DNA of 42,277 nt. Source: an uncultured Eubacterium sp. (GTDB lineage: Bacteria; Bacillota; Clostridia; Lachnospirales; Lachnospiraceae). The stretch spans positions 1 to 42,277 of the forward strand of contig CANDMV010000017.1 of NCBI GenBank assembly GCA_947385875.1, given 5' to 3'. Below the pieces are notes generated by a model. That model was not told the origin of the DNA and made no database searches. It saw nothing but the letters and a program-made list of their open reading frames with translations. The position numbers and the translations under genes were made by a program. Shown piece by piece: positions 15,412 to 23,610 of the stretch. Position 1 is the stretch's first letter. The number at the start of each line of letters is the position of its first letter.

Positions 15412-17064
15412 ATGGAATCTGTATTTATTAAAATGTTAAATATGAGCATCGCAGCTGGCTGGCTGATTCTTGCCATAATCCTGCTGCGCCTGCTGCTCAA
15501 GAAATCACCGAAATCAATCCGCTGTATCCTATGGGCCATGGCAGGAGTCCGCCTGCTCAGTCCGTTCACTTTTGAAAGCTTCTTAAGTCTGATCCCAAGT
15601 GCGGAAACAGTGCCACAGGAAATCCTATATTCACACTCCCCAACGATACACAGCGGCGTAGAAACATTGAACAATGCTGTAAATCCATTCATCTCAAAAA
15701 CATTCGCTCCAGATATGATGACCAGTGCCAATCCCCTGCAAATCTATGCGTTTATCGCCGCTATCATCTGGATAATAGGCATAGCTGTCATACTTACTTA
15801 TGCTCTCATTAATTATATTATTCTGCACCGCAAGGTACGCGAAGCAGTCTGTCAGGAGAACCGCATATGGCTCTGCGACCACATATCAACCCCATTTATA
15901 CTAGGATTATTTCGCCCTCGCATTTACATGCCTTCTTCCATAAATGAACAGGATCAATTATATGTAGCCGCACACGAATATGCCCACATAAAACGACATG
16001 ACCACTGGTGGAAAATGCTTGCCTTTGCTTTATTGTCCATCTACTGGTTTCATCCGCTGATCTGGATTGCCTACCACCTGTTCAGCCAGGATCTGGAACT
16101 GGCCTGTGATGAAAAAGTGATCCACGACATGGGTACAGAAAACAAAAAGCCATATGCCGATGCATTGATTAACTGCAGTGCGTCCTGCCGGCCGCATACA
16201 GCCTGCCCTCTGGCCTTTTGCGAAATTGGAGCTGCACTGCGTGTCAAAGCAATTCTCCACTATAAAAAGCCAACTGTCTGGATTATGGCCGCAGCCGCAA
16301 TTCTGTGTTTTGCTGTCGGGATCTGCTTTTTAACAAACCCCTCCAGCATACAGCTAAGAGCTATGGAACAGCAGCAAAAACCAGACCTAATCAAAATGTC
16401 CGGTTTGAATCGCTCCTATACAATTACTGCAGATACCGCCTTGGAACAGGTGCTTACCTTTTTAAATGAAATCCGCATCATACAAACTGATGTCTCTAAC
16501 GACCAAAATAGCGATCCTGACAAAAAATATCAGGCAAACATGATTACTCTTTATTATGATGATGAACCTAAATCAGAGACATTCTTTTTTAACCATGACT
16601 GTACACGGGTATGGACATCTGATGCAAATGGAACAGTCTCGATAAACAGAGTGTACAATTCAAAGACCGTACGGCAATTTTTTGACGAACAAATTGAAAA
16701 AATAGCTGAAAATGCCAGTAATGATGCCAGCTCATCCGGCACCAGCATCCTTTATACCTATAAAAACTCTCCTGAATTTTCAGATCCCAGTTTTTCACTT
16801 TCTATGGAGGACGATACATTTTCATTCGGCTACTCTCTTTTCAGCAGCTATATGGCATTTGGAACCTATGAATTGACTGACCAGACGCTTACCCTGAAGA
16901 CATCCGACGGACAATTTACTTATGTATTCAATGTAAATGGTGATTCCTTTGTTTTTGATGCATCCAACTCCTCTCGCATACCAGAATATAGATATTCCGG
17001 CAATTCACAAGAAACAGAATCGCCCGTACCAGATGGCGCGGTATTTACATCTGGAACACTTTAA
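15412..17064 (+). CDS. BlaR1/MecR1-type M56 membrane metallopeptidase
   Basis: 550 residues. Membrane helices at about 11-29, 36-50 and 112-136, then the gluzincin domain with zinc motif HEYAH (188-192) and downstream Glu229 in LELACDEK, a further helix (about 288-305), then an extracellular region. In BlaR1 the outer domain is a penicillin-binding sensor; here residues 306-550 lack the SxxK, SxN and KTG motifs and look like a lipocalin-like or unknown ligand domain, so the signal is probably not a beta-lactam. On sensing, the protease would trigger loss of the BlaI-type repressor. AAGGAGG precedes ATG 15412. Part of its C-terminal coding region is duplicated at 17570-17650. Confidence 0.9.
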   Translation: MESVFIKMLNMSIAAGWLILAIILLRLLLKKSPKSIRCILWAMAGVRLLSPFTFESFLSLIPSAETVPQEILYSHSPTIHSGVETLNNAVNPFISKTFAPDMMTSANPLQIYAFIAAIIWIIGIAVILTYALINYIILHRKVREAVCQENRIWLCDHISTPFILGLFRPRIYMPSSINEQDQLYVAAHEYAHIKRHDHWWKMLAFALLSIYWFHPLIWIAYHLFSQDLELACDEKVIHDMGTENKKPYADALINCSASCRPHTACPLAFCEIGAALRVKAILHYKKPTVWIMAAAAILCFAVGICFLTNPSSIQLRAMEQQQKPDLIKMSGLNRSYTITADTALEQVLTFLNEIRIIQTDVSNDQNSDPDKKYQANMITLYYDDEPKSETFFFNHDCTRVWTSDANGTVSINRVYNSKTVRQFFDEQIEKIAENASNDASSSGTSILYTYKNSPEFSDPSFSLSMEDDTFSFGYSLFSSYMAFGTYELTDQTLTLKTSDGQFTYVFNVNGDSFVFDASNSSRIPEYRYSGNSQETESPVPDGAVFTSGTL

Positions 17065-17113
17065 ATCCGTTAGTAATTAACAGCTGCAGAATACATGTAT
17101 CTTCATCAAAACA

Positions 17114-17217
17114 AAAAGGAGCTGCCGCACTAAGCAAAATACCACAAAATACAGCAGTCTAATATTTTCATACATACTATATTTGTATACTTTTTTGCTT
17201 CATGCCACAGCTCTTTT
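17114..17217. terminator. Large imperfect hairpin after blaR1
   Basis: AAAAGGAGCTG (17114-17124) with CAGCTCTTTT (17208-17217), and AAGCAAAA (17132-17139) with TTTTGCTT (17193-17200), form nested stems ending in T-runs. Probable terminator of blaI-blaR1, though its size (104 nt) also fits a worn repeat element. Confidence 0.5.
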
Positions 17218-17244
17218 ATAAAACGCTGCTATTTTGACGAATAC

Positions 17245-17446
17245 CTAGAGCGTGTTTGAAAAATGCTTTCCGTGAGATGTACCCACAGGGCATGATATGC
17301 TTCACACTTTGTACCCACAGGGCATGATATGGAGAATTTATCCCAAATTTATGAGGCATAGCGGGCTATGTTGATTAAATTTGGGATGAATTCTCCGCAA
17401 AGTGGGGAGTGCAGATCGCGGGAATGATTTTTCAAACACGCTCTAG
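17245..17446. mobile_element. Palindromic MITE-like element, second family
   Basis: 202 bp with perfect 20-bp terminal inverted repeats (CTAGAGCGTGTTTGAAAAAT and its complement), a possible 3-bp TAC duplication at the borders, a 21-bp direct repeat inside (17279-17299 and 17311-17331, core CCCACAGGGCATGATATG), and a large inner hairpin from GGAGAATT (17331) to AATTCTCC (17397). No coding capacity. It lies between blaR1 and a displaced copy of the blaR1 tail. Confidence 0.75.
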
Positions 17447-17569
17447 TACAGCGTTGCAGAAATAACGGTGAATACAGTGCACGATATTTTCGTCATTGCA
17501 AAGCGGCACAGAGAGACGATGCCGGGTGCATCGTTGACACCCAATCAGCTAATATTTTGCGATCACCAA

Positions 17570-17650
17570 AATGGATATAAACTGTAACATTGACTGATCA
17601 GACGCTTACTAAAGACATCCGATGAACAATTTATATTTCTGTATAAATCT
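17570..17650 (+). pseudogene. Displaced fragment of the blaR1 coding sequence
   Basis: TTGACTGATCAGACGCTTAC at 17590 and the following GACATCCGATGAACAATTTA match blaR1 at 16873-16920 (TTGACTGACCAGACGCTTAC, GACATCCGACGGACAATTTA) about 717 bp upstream. The copy is frameshifted and short; homology may start at about 17570. Remnant of a duplicated blaR1 or of a lost paralogue. Confidence 0.7.
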
Positions 17651-17681
17651 TCTCGTGCACTGACAAGAATCAGACTGCATA

Positions 17682-19817
17682 TTATTCTGCTTCCACAAAA
17701 TCACTGCCCGCTTTGATCTGTCCCTGCGCCACGGTTGAAATCTTATTATAATCATCACTATTACATAAAATCAAAGGTGTTGTAAGTTTATACCCTTCTG
17801 CCCTGATCGCATCCATGTCAAACGATATCAGCAGGTCTCCCTTTTTTACGCTCTGACCATCACTGACGTGTGATTCATAATATTTTCCTCCAAGCTTAAC
17901 TGTGTCGATTCCAATATGAAGCAGTATTTCGGCTCCGTCTTCTGACACAATATTCACTGCGTGCTTTGTATCAAATACAGTCACTACCTCGCCGTCACAA
18001 GGCGCATACAATTTTCCTTCCTCCGGCTCTATTGCCGCACCATCCCCAAGGATTTTTCCGGAAAATACGTCATCCTCTACATTTTCTAAATTTACGACCC
18101 TGCCATTCATATGGGCTGACAGCCTGACAAGTGCCGAAGATGACGGTTTCGCAGCTGGTCTTATTTTTTCCTGCTCCTCTTCTCTTGGATTGGCACCTAT
18201 TATTTTATCAAGATCATCCGATTCCGGTGAATCTATAAAATCTTCCAGATTTGATTTTACGACCGATACCTGCGGCCCGTATATTACCTGCACACCGTTT
18301 CCTTTATGAATCACACCCGATGCTCCGCTGGCTTTCAGCAGATCATCTTTTACTTTATCAGCATCTTTTACTGTGACTCTAAGTCTCGTAGCACAGCAGT
18401 CCACATCGGACAGATTTGATTTACCGCCAAGGCCTTTTAAAATCAATGCACTGACGACATCCCCGCTTTTACCGCCTGATGCTTTTGCAGCCTTCGCTTC
18501 GTTTACATCACTTCTCCTATAAAGCTTCGTTTCTTCGTCATCTGCCTCACGTCCAGGTGTTTTTAAATCCATCTTTGTAATCATCGTGTAAAAGACAAAA
18601 TAATATACGACTGCATAAACCAAACCTACAATAACCACCCAGATCCAATGGGTTTTTGCGTTGCCTTGAAGTATTCCAAACAGCATCAGGTCTATAAATC
18701 CGCCGGAAAATGTCATACCTACACCTACATGGAATATGTGCATCAGCATATAAGAAAGCCCTGCCAGAACACAGTGTACCGCATACATCAGCGGTGCAAC
18801 AAACAGAAAAGTAAATTCCAATGGCTCCGTAATGCCAGTCAGCATAGAAGTGAGTGCCGCTGATAACAGAAGTCCCCCTGCCACCTTTTTCTTTTCCGGC
18901 CTTGCTGCCTTATACATTGCAAAAGCCGCTGCCGGAAGGCCAAACATCATGAAAGGGAATTTACCTGTCATAAATCTTGTTGCCGACACAGAAAACTCCG
19001 TAGTAGCTTTTGATGCAAGCTCTGCAAAGAAAATATTCTGTGCTCCTTGTACAAGTGTTCCGTCAATCATCATAGAACCGCCAAGCTCTGTCTGCCAGAA
19101 AGGCATGTAAAATACATGATGAAGTCCAAATGGTATAAGTGCTCGTTCAATAATACCATAAATCCATGTTCCTGCATAACCAGAGCTGAGCACAAGCTGT
19201 CCCAGCTGGGCTATACCTGCCTGAACAACCGGCCAAACGTAGAACATAGCAATACCAGCTATCAAATAAACCACGCTGGATACAATCGGCACAAACCGGG
19301 TTCCTCCAAAAAACGACAGCACCTGCGGAAGCTGTATTTTATAGAAACGATTATGCAGAGCAGCTACTCCTAAACCTACAACAATACCTCCGAATACACC
19401 CATCTGCAAGGTTGTAATTCCAAGCGCTGATGTAGTAGAGTTTGCTGCCATTGCTTCTACCCCGCCTTTTGCTGAAATCATTGCACTAATTGCCATATTC
19501 ATAATCAGATATGCAATGGCCCCAGACAAAGCTGCAACTTCTTTTTCCTTTTTCGCCATACCAATCGCCACACCCATAGCAAACAGCAGCGCTAAATTGT
19601 CAAATACTACACTTCCCGTTTTACTCATAACGTCAAGTATTGTATAAATCCAACCGCCTTCACGTATAATATTCCCCAAATGATATGTTTCGATTGTGGT
19701 AGGATTCGTAAATGAACTTCCGATTCCCAAAAGCAGGCCTGCAACAGGCAGCAGGGCGATCGGGAGCATAAATGAGCGTCCCACTCTCTGTAAAATACCA
19801 AAAATTTTATCTTTCAT
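17682..19817 (-). CDS. ptsG: PTS glucose-family permease, EIICBA fusion
   Basis: 711 residues, three domains in one chain. EIIC membrane domain (about 1-415) with substrate motif GITEPLEFTF (328-337); EIIB (about 450-530) with phosphocysteine Cys475 in CCATRLR; EIIA (about 575-705) with the His pair H619 (DTKHAV) and H634 (LLHIGIDTV), His634 being the phosphorylation site. It takes up and phosphorylates a sugar of the glucose/N-acetylglucosamine group; the exact sugar cannot be fixed. It lies 239 nt downstream of a BglG-family antiterminator gene on the same strand and is probably co-transcribed from its leader; I see no second RAT in the spacer, which holds nothing recognisable. GGAAGGTG precedes ATG 19817. 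Confidence 0.92.
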   Translation of the reverse strand: MKDKIFGILQRVGRSFMLPIALLPVAGLLLGIGSSFTNPTTIETYHLGNIIREGGWIYTILDVMSKTGSVVFDNLALLFAMGVAIGMAKKEKEVAALSGAIAYLIMNMAISAMISAKGGVEAMAANSTTSALGITTLQMGVFGGIVVGLGVAALHNRFYKIQLPQVLSFFGGTRFVPIVSSVVYLIAGIAMFYVWPVVQAGIAQLGQLVLSSGYAGTWIYGIIERALIPFGLHHVFYMPFWQTELGGSMMIDGTLVQGAQNIFFAELASKATTEFSVSATRFMTGKFPFMMFGLPAAAFAMYKAARPEKKKVAGGLLLSAALTSMLTGITEPLEFTFLFVAPLMYAVHCVLAGLSYMLMHIFHVGVGMTFSGGFIDLMLFGILQGNAKTHWIWVVIVGLVYAVVYYFVFYTMITKMDLKTPGREADDEETKLYRRSDVNEAKAAKASGGKSGDVVSALILKGLGGKSNLSDVDCCATRLRVTVKDADKVKDDLLKASGASGVIHKGNGVQVIYGPQVSVVKSNLEDFIDSPESDDLDKIIGANPREEEQEKIRPAAKPSSSALVRLSAHMNGRVVNLENVEDDVFSGKILGDGAAIEPEEGKLYAPCDGEVVTVFDTKHAVNIVSEDGAEILLHIGIDTVKLGGKYYESHVSDGQSVKKGDLLISFDMDAIRAEGYKLTTPLILCNSDDYNKISTVAQGQIKAGSDFVEAE

Positions 19818-20056
19818 AACTACACCTTCCTTAAAAATAATTATATTTTAGTCTATGCGACAACTATATCTATATTTTAAAATATTATGTGATACTGTTT
19901 CGGCGCCAGTTGCAGCAGCACATAATATTGCTTTCTTAATATAAATGTTCCAGCCTGCAATAACTGCAGATACAGCACTACGATAATATAAATCAGATAA
20001 CTTACTCATCGATTCATCCTGAAGCAGCTTGAAATGCACAGCAGAAAATCATCCGT

Positions 20057-20893
20057 TCATCCTACTGCAATTTGAAGATAAAGTGTCATTAAAAGCAGCT
20101 CATCTTCTGTAATACTTTTTTCATAAATTTTCAAAATATAATCCTGAATACATTTCGCACATTTATAATGCCTGCCATATCGGCTCTTTATCATCATAGA
20201 GAGATCTTCATCATGATTAAGCACTACGGGAGTAACTTTATTCGTACAAAGCCGCTGCGCAAGCTCTTTTAAATTTATCTTAAACCGTGTGTACGCACTT
20301 GTCGTTTTATCTATTTTCCCTGAATAGAATTTATCAACTATATCCAGACATCCATTAATCATTCTAGTCAGATCATGTACCTGACTCATTTTAGATGAAA
20401 GTCTGGCATTTATAATATGCATTGCTATAAAGCCAGCTTCATCTGGATGCAGCTGTATACCGGTTTTATCTTTAATCTGCTCCACACAATATGCACCCAG
20501 CTTAAGCTCTTGCGGAAAGCATTCACGTATCGAATCCATCAGAGGATTTGAAAATTCAATTCCCTGCTGCTTTCGCTGGATTGCAAACCATATATGATCG
20601 GAAAGTGTCACAAACAGAGACTCGTTTAATTTTGTATTCATCACAGATTTAATATGTTCTACCAGATCGTCTGTCATCTCTATATATTCATAGGGAATCT
20701 CCGACAAGCAGTCTATCATACGTTTACGCAGCCCGGAATCTGTAATCAAATATGTCTTATGTGTCTGATCGGGCACAATTCTATCACCACATTTTTTAGA
20801 AAATCCAACGCCCTTTCCTGATATAATCTGTTCAACGCCCTTATCGTCAATTACACAAACAGTATTATTGTTTAATACTTTTATTATCCTCAT
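20057..20893 (-). CDS. BglG/LicT/GlcT-family transcription antiterminator
   Basis: 278 residues: CAT RNA-binding domain (1-55; IKVLNNNTVCVIDDKGVEQIISGKGVGF), PRD1 (about 65-170) and PRD2 (about 172-278). It binds a RAT hairpin in nascent RNA and prevents terminator folding. PRD1 keeps both phosphorylatable histidines, His100 and His159. In PRD2 the positions of LicT His207 and His269 are Asn207 and Tyr272, so the usual activating phosphorylation by HPr looks impossible, while negative control by the EII through PRD1 remains. The gene carries its own RAT/terminator leader (20923-21000), indicating autoregulation together with the PTS gene behind it. Confidence 0.92.
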   Translation of the reverse strand: MRIIKVLNNNTVCVIDDKGVEQIISGKGVGFSKKCGDRIVPDQTHKTYLITDSGLRKRMIDCLSEIPYEYIEMTDDLVEHIKSVMNTKLNESLFVTLSDHIWFAIQRKQQGIEFSNPLMDSIRECFPQELKLGAYCVEQIKDKTGIQLHPDEAGFIAMHIINARLSSKMSQVHDLTRMINGCLDIVDKFYSGKIDKTTSAYTRFKINLKELAQRLCTNKVTPVVLNHDEDLSMMIKSRYGRHYKCAKCIQDYILKIYEKSITEDELLLMTLYLQIAVG

Positions 20894-20922
20894 TCAGTGC
20901 CTCCCCAAAAAATAAAAAACGC

Positions 20923-20969
20923 AAAAAAACCAACATATATAACAATCTAACATTGTATATAAGTTGGTT
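20923..20969 (-). terminator. RAT-controlled terminator in the antiterminator leader
   Basis: On the minus strand AACCAAC...ATACAAT pairs with ATTGTTATAT...GTTGGTT, followed by T7. Its first bases overlap the RAT by 4 nt, so the two structures exclude each other. Confidence 0.85.
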
Positions 20970-21000
20970 ATGCCCAATCCTGACTGAAAGGTAACACTCC
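20966..21000 (-). promoter_or_regulatory. RAT (ribonucleic antiterminator) site
   Basis: The minus-strand RNA begins GGAGTGTTACC and ends GGGCATAACC, matching the BglG/LicT-family RAT plan (GGxxTGTTAC...CAGxCAGGxxxGGCAxAACC) with two asymmetric bulges. It overlaps the following terminator. Confidence 0.8.
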
Positions 21001-21024
21001 AATATATGGTATTTTGTTGTATTT

Positions 21025-21053
21025 ATCCTACCTCATTTTTCTATATTTGTCAA
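21025..21053 (-). promoter_or_regulatory. Sigma-A promoter of antiterminator-PTS unit
   Basis: Minus-strand TTGACA (21053-21048), 17-bp spacer, TAGGAT (21030-21025); transcription would start just before the RAT. Confidence 0.75.
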
Positions 21054-21176
21054 TATAGCATATTAAAATTTACGTTTCTCACAATTTAAAATCTCTTTTT
21101 ATATGCAATATGCACAATTATCATTTTTTGACAACAAACTGCCGGCTGCCATTTATCCTTAGCATAATCTACGTAC

Positions 21177-21205
21177 TCGACAAACTTTTCGAATGATGTT
21201 ATAAT
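21177..21205 (+). promoter_or_regulatory. Sigma-A promoter ahead of the glycosyltransferase gene
   Basis: TCGACA (21177-21182), 17-bp spacer, TATAAT (21200-21205). It implies a leader of about 315 nt. That leader holds a CAGACAG/CTGTCTG hairpin (about 21318-21345) and a second AT-rich promoter-like stretch near 21390-21420, so the real start may be nearer the gene. Confidence 0.55.
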
Positions 21206-21528
21206 AAATCAGTTTTTTACCATCAACATAAATTCTGAAAGAAATCCTGAAAAAGAAACTGAAATTATAGTATGTCTGAAACAAATACCCACAGACACAA
21301 GACAGGACATTGACCCGCAGACAGAAAAATGAAACGTCTGTCTGGCGATATGAATATTTTTTCTGAAATTTTTATAAAAACGAAACTTTTCATTGCCTTT
21401 TAACGTTATACTATTATGATTATAAATATTTAACACGGCAAAAGATCTGCACGATCATGCACAGCTATGTCCATATAAAAAACAATGAAACAATATCAAC
21501 CATAGACCACACTTATTAGGAGGAATGC

Positions 21529-22590
21529 ATGGCGACAATAAGCCTATGTATGATTGTAAAAAACGAAGAAGCCGTACTCGACCGATGTCTCTCATCAATC
21601 GCTGATTTAATGGATGAAATCATTATCATCGATACCGGTTCTACTGACCGCACCAAAGAGATTGCAGGTCGTTATACAAATAAGATCTATGATTTTAAAT
21701 GGCAGAATGATTTTAGCGCTGCAAGAAACTTTTCCTTTTCAAAAGCTTCGATGGACTACATCTATACCGCTGATGCTGATGAAGTACTTGACTATACAAA
21801 TCACAAACGGTTTTTATATTTAAAACAATCTATAAGTCCTGAAATCGATATTGTACAGATGAAATATATTACGCCGGACGAATATAATACTGTGATGAAC
21901 ATTCGCGATGAATACCGTCCGAAGCTATACAAACGTCTGCGCCAGTTTCGCTGGATTGACCCGATTCATGAAACCATACAGACACTGCCCCTCGTATTTA
22001 ACAGTGATGTTGAAATACTGCATATGCCCCACGCTCAGCACAGCAGCCGTGATTTTGAGCTGTTTTTACACGCTTTTGGTGCCGGAGGGCAGATTTCAGA
22101 TAAACTCCATACTATGTACGCCAGAGAGCTATATATATCCGGTACAGATGATGATTTTAAAAAAGCTGAACCGATATTTGCGCGCACTTTATTAGAAAAT
22201 CCAGAAAACACAGCGCGAATCTCTGAAGCCGTCTGTATACTATGCCGCTGCTGCCGTATAAAAAATGAAACATCTGACTTTTTTAAATACGCCCTGCGTT
22301 CCATGACCTACCACCCATGCTCCGAAATTTGCTGTGAATTAGCTGCATATTTCATGCAAAAACAAGATTATGAGGAAGCAGCCCGCTGGTATCACTGTGC
22401 CGCAAATGAAACTGCCAGCATATTAGACTCGCGAACAAACGGAAATCTGCCGCTCTTTGGTCTTGCTGACTGTTATGACCAGTTTGCCGCCAACGCGGAT
22501 CCTGCCTCAATGACACAGGACGAACTTAAAACACAGGCAGAAAACTACCGCACAGCTGCCAAATCATGGGAAATGCCACATGAAACATAA
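21529..22590 (+). CDS. Family 2 glycosyltransferase with TPR-like C-terminus
   Basis: 353 residues. The GT-A fold N-terminal domain (1 to about 170) has ISLCMIVKNEEAVLDRCL, the nucleotide-binding IIDTGSTDRT (35-42) and the metal-binding DADE (82-85), as in the SunS-like/TPR glycosyltransferases. The C-terminal half (about 180-350) is helical with repeat-like segments (YEEAARWYHCAANE), typical of this subgroup. It probably transfers a sugar from a UDP-sugar to a protein or surface polymer; acceptor unknown. AGGAGG is 5 nt before ATG 21529. It stands alone between the PTS unit and sigI. Confidence 0.88.
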   Translation: MATISLCMIVKNEEAVLDRCLSSIADLMDEIIIIDTGSTDRTKEIAGRYTNKIYDFKWQNDFSAARNFSFSKASMDYIYTADADEVLDYTNHKRFLYLKQSISPEIDIVQMKYITPDEYNTVMNIRDEYRPKLYKRLRQFRWIDPIHETIQTLPLVFNSDVEILHMPHAQHSSRDFELFLHAFGAGGQISDKLHTMYARELYISGTDDDFKKAEPIFARTLLENPENTARISEAVCILCRCCRIKNETSDFFKYALRSMTYHPCSEICCELAAYFMQKQDYEEAARWYHCAANETASILDSRTNGNLPLFGLADCYDQFAANADPASMTQDELKTQAENYRTAAKSWEMPHET

Positions 22591-22722
22591 ATAATCCGAT
22601 ACTGTTTTGCATTTTCAAAAAATCGGACGTCGTTACATGAAAGCGACAAGCTGAACGGTTACTTTATTTCAAATAATTTCTATAAATATTTTTGAATTTT
22701 TACTGTTAAAAGCACATTTTCG

Positions 22723-22731
22723 TGGTATACT
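22723..22731 (+). promoter_or_regulatory. Extended -10 promoter ahead of sigI
   Basis: TGGTATACT (22723-22731) is an extended -10 box; the -35 region 17 bp upstream (CTGTTA) is weak. A SigI-type autoregulatory promoter was looked for but not recognised. Confidence 0.45.
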
Positions 22732-22816
22732 GTAACATAGTTTTGTATTAAGTGATATACAAAATAACATGCCCTTTGAGTATAGAATTATCTATTTGTA
22801 ATACCAAGGAGAATTT

Positions 22817-23521
22817 ATGTTTTTTAATATGGGGAAAGAGGCGCTTGCTGCTGCTGACGATGAAAGCAGGCGAAATGCTTTTATTCATAAAAATGAAAAC
22901 TTTATATTAAATTGCGCCAGCAAATTTTCTAAACATTATATCAGCAAAAGTGACGATGAATGGTCGATTGCCCTCATCGCTTTTTCAAATGCCATCGATA
23001 CTTATAACGAATCAAAAGGAGCCTTTCCATCTTATGCTAAGCTCCTCATTGAGCACCGCCTGACTGACTATTTCCGTTCACAGGCCCGCTATTCTTCTGA
23101 GATGCAGACAGAGCCTTATTTATTCGAGGGCGAAGTCGATGAAGATTCAGAGAATATGGGCTACCAGATCAACGTAATGAAGCAGGCCTCTGTATCAGAT
23201 GACAATCCTCTGCTGGATGAAATCGTGGCAATCTCTGAGTATCTCGATCTATATGGGATCTCATTTATGGAGCTGGTTGACTGTTCCCCTAAGGCGGGAA
23301 AGACAAAGGATTCCTGCGCCAATGCCATACGCTACCTAAAAGAACATCCGATACTAATTAACAATATGAAGACAACAAAACAGCTTCCAATTAAAATTAT
23401 TTCTGAAAATGCAAAAGTACCCCGAAAAATTCTGGAGCGGCATCGTAAATACATAATAACCGCAGCAGAAATACTTTCCGGTGATTACCCAAAGCTTGCT
23501 GAATATTTAAACCATATTTAG
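22817..23521 (+). CDS. sigI: RNA polymerase sigma factor SigI
   Basis: 234 residues. Region 2 like sigma-70 family (KNENFILNCASKFSKHYISKSDDEWSIALIAFSNAID, then YNESKGAFPSYAKLLIEHRLTDYFRSQ, core and -10 binding) and a C-terminal SigI-specific domain (LPIKIISENAKVPRKILERHRKYIIT) that reads the -35. In Bacillus SigI answers heat and wall stress; in cellulolytic Clostridia several SigI/RsgI pairs sense polysaccharides. AAGGAG precedes ATG. It is followed by rsgI after 89 nt, the universal pairing. Confidence 0.93.
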   Translation: MFFNMGKEALAAADDESRRNAFIHKNENFILNCASKFSKHYISKSDDEWSIALIAFSNAIDTYNESKGAFPSYAKLLIEHRLTDYFRSQARYSSEMQTEPYLFEGEVDEDSENMGYQINVMKQASVSDDNPLLDEIVAISEYLDLYGISFMELVDCSPKAGKTKDSCANAIRYLKEHPILINNMKTTKQLPIKIISENAKVPRKILERHRKYIITAAEILSGDYPKLAEYLNHI

Positions 23522-23610
23522 CAGCTCCAACCAACCCAACCCATAGATCGCCGCGTGAGTATTTCTGTAGACAGTTGTTAGCTATTTATGAAAGAAAGGA
23601 GCCATCTACT

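Noticed and set aside
19848..20039. 63-codon open frame between the antiterminator and PTS genes
   Set aside because: GTG start without a ribosome site, no recognisable family; treated as spacer.
21209..21436. 75-codon open frame on the minus strand upstream of the glycosyltransferase
   Set aside because: AT-rich, no ribosome site, overlaps the glycosyltransferase leader and promoter region.
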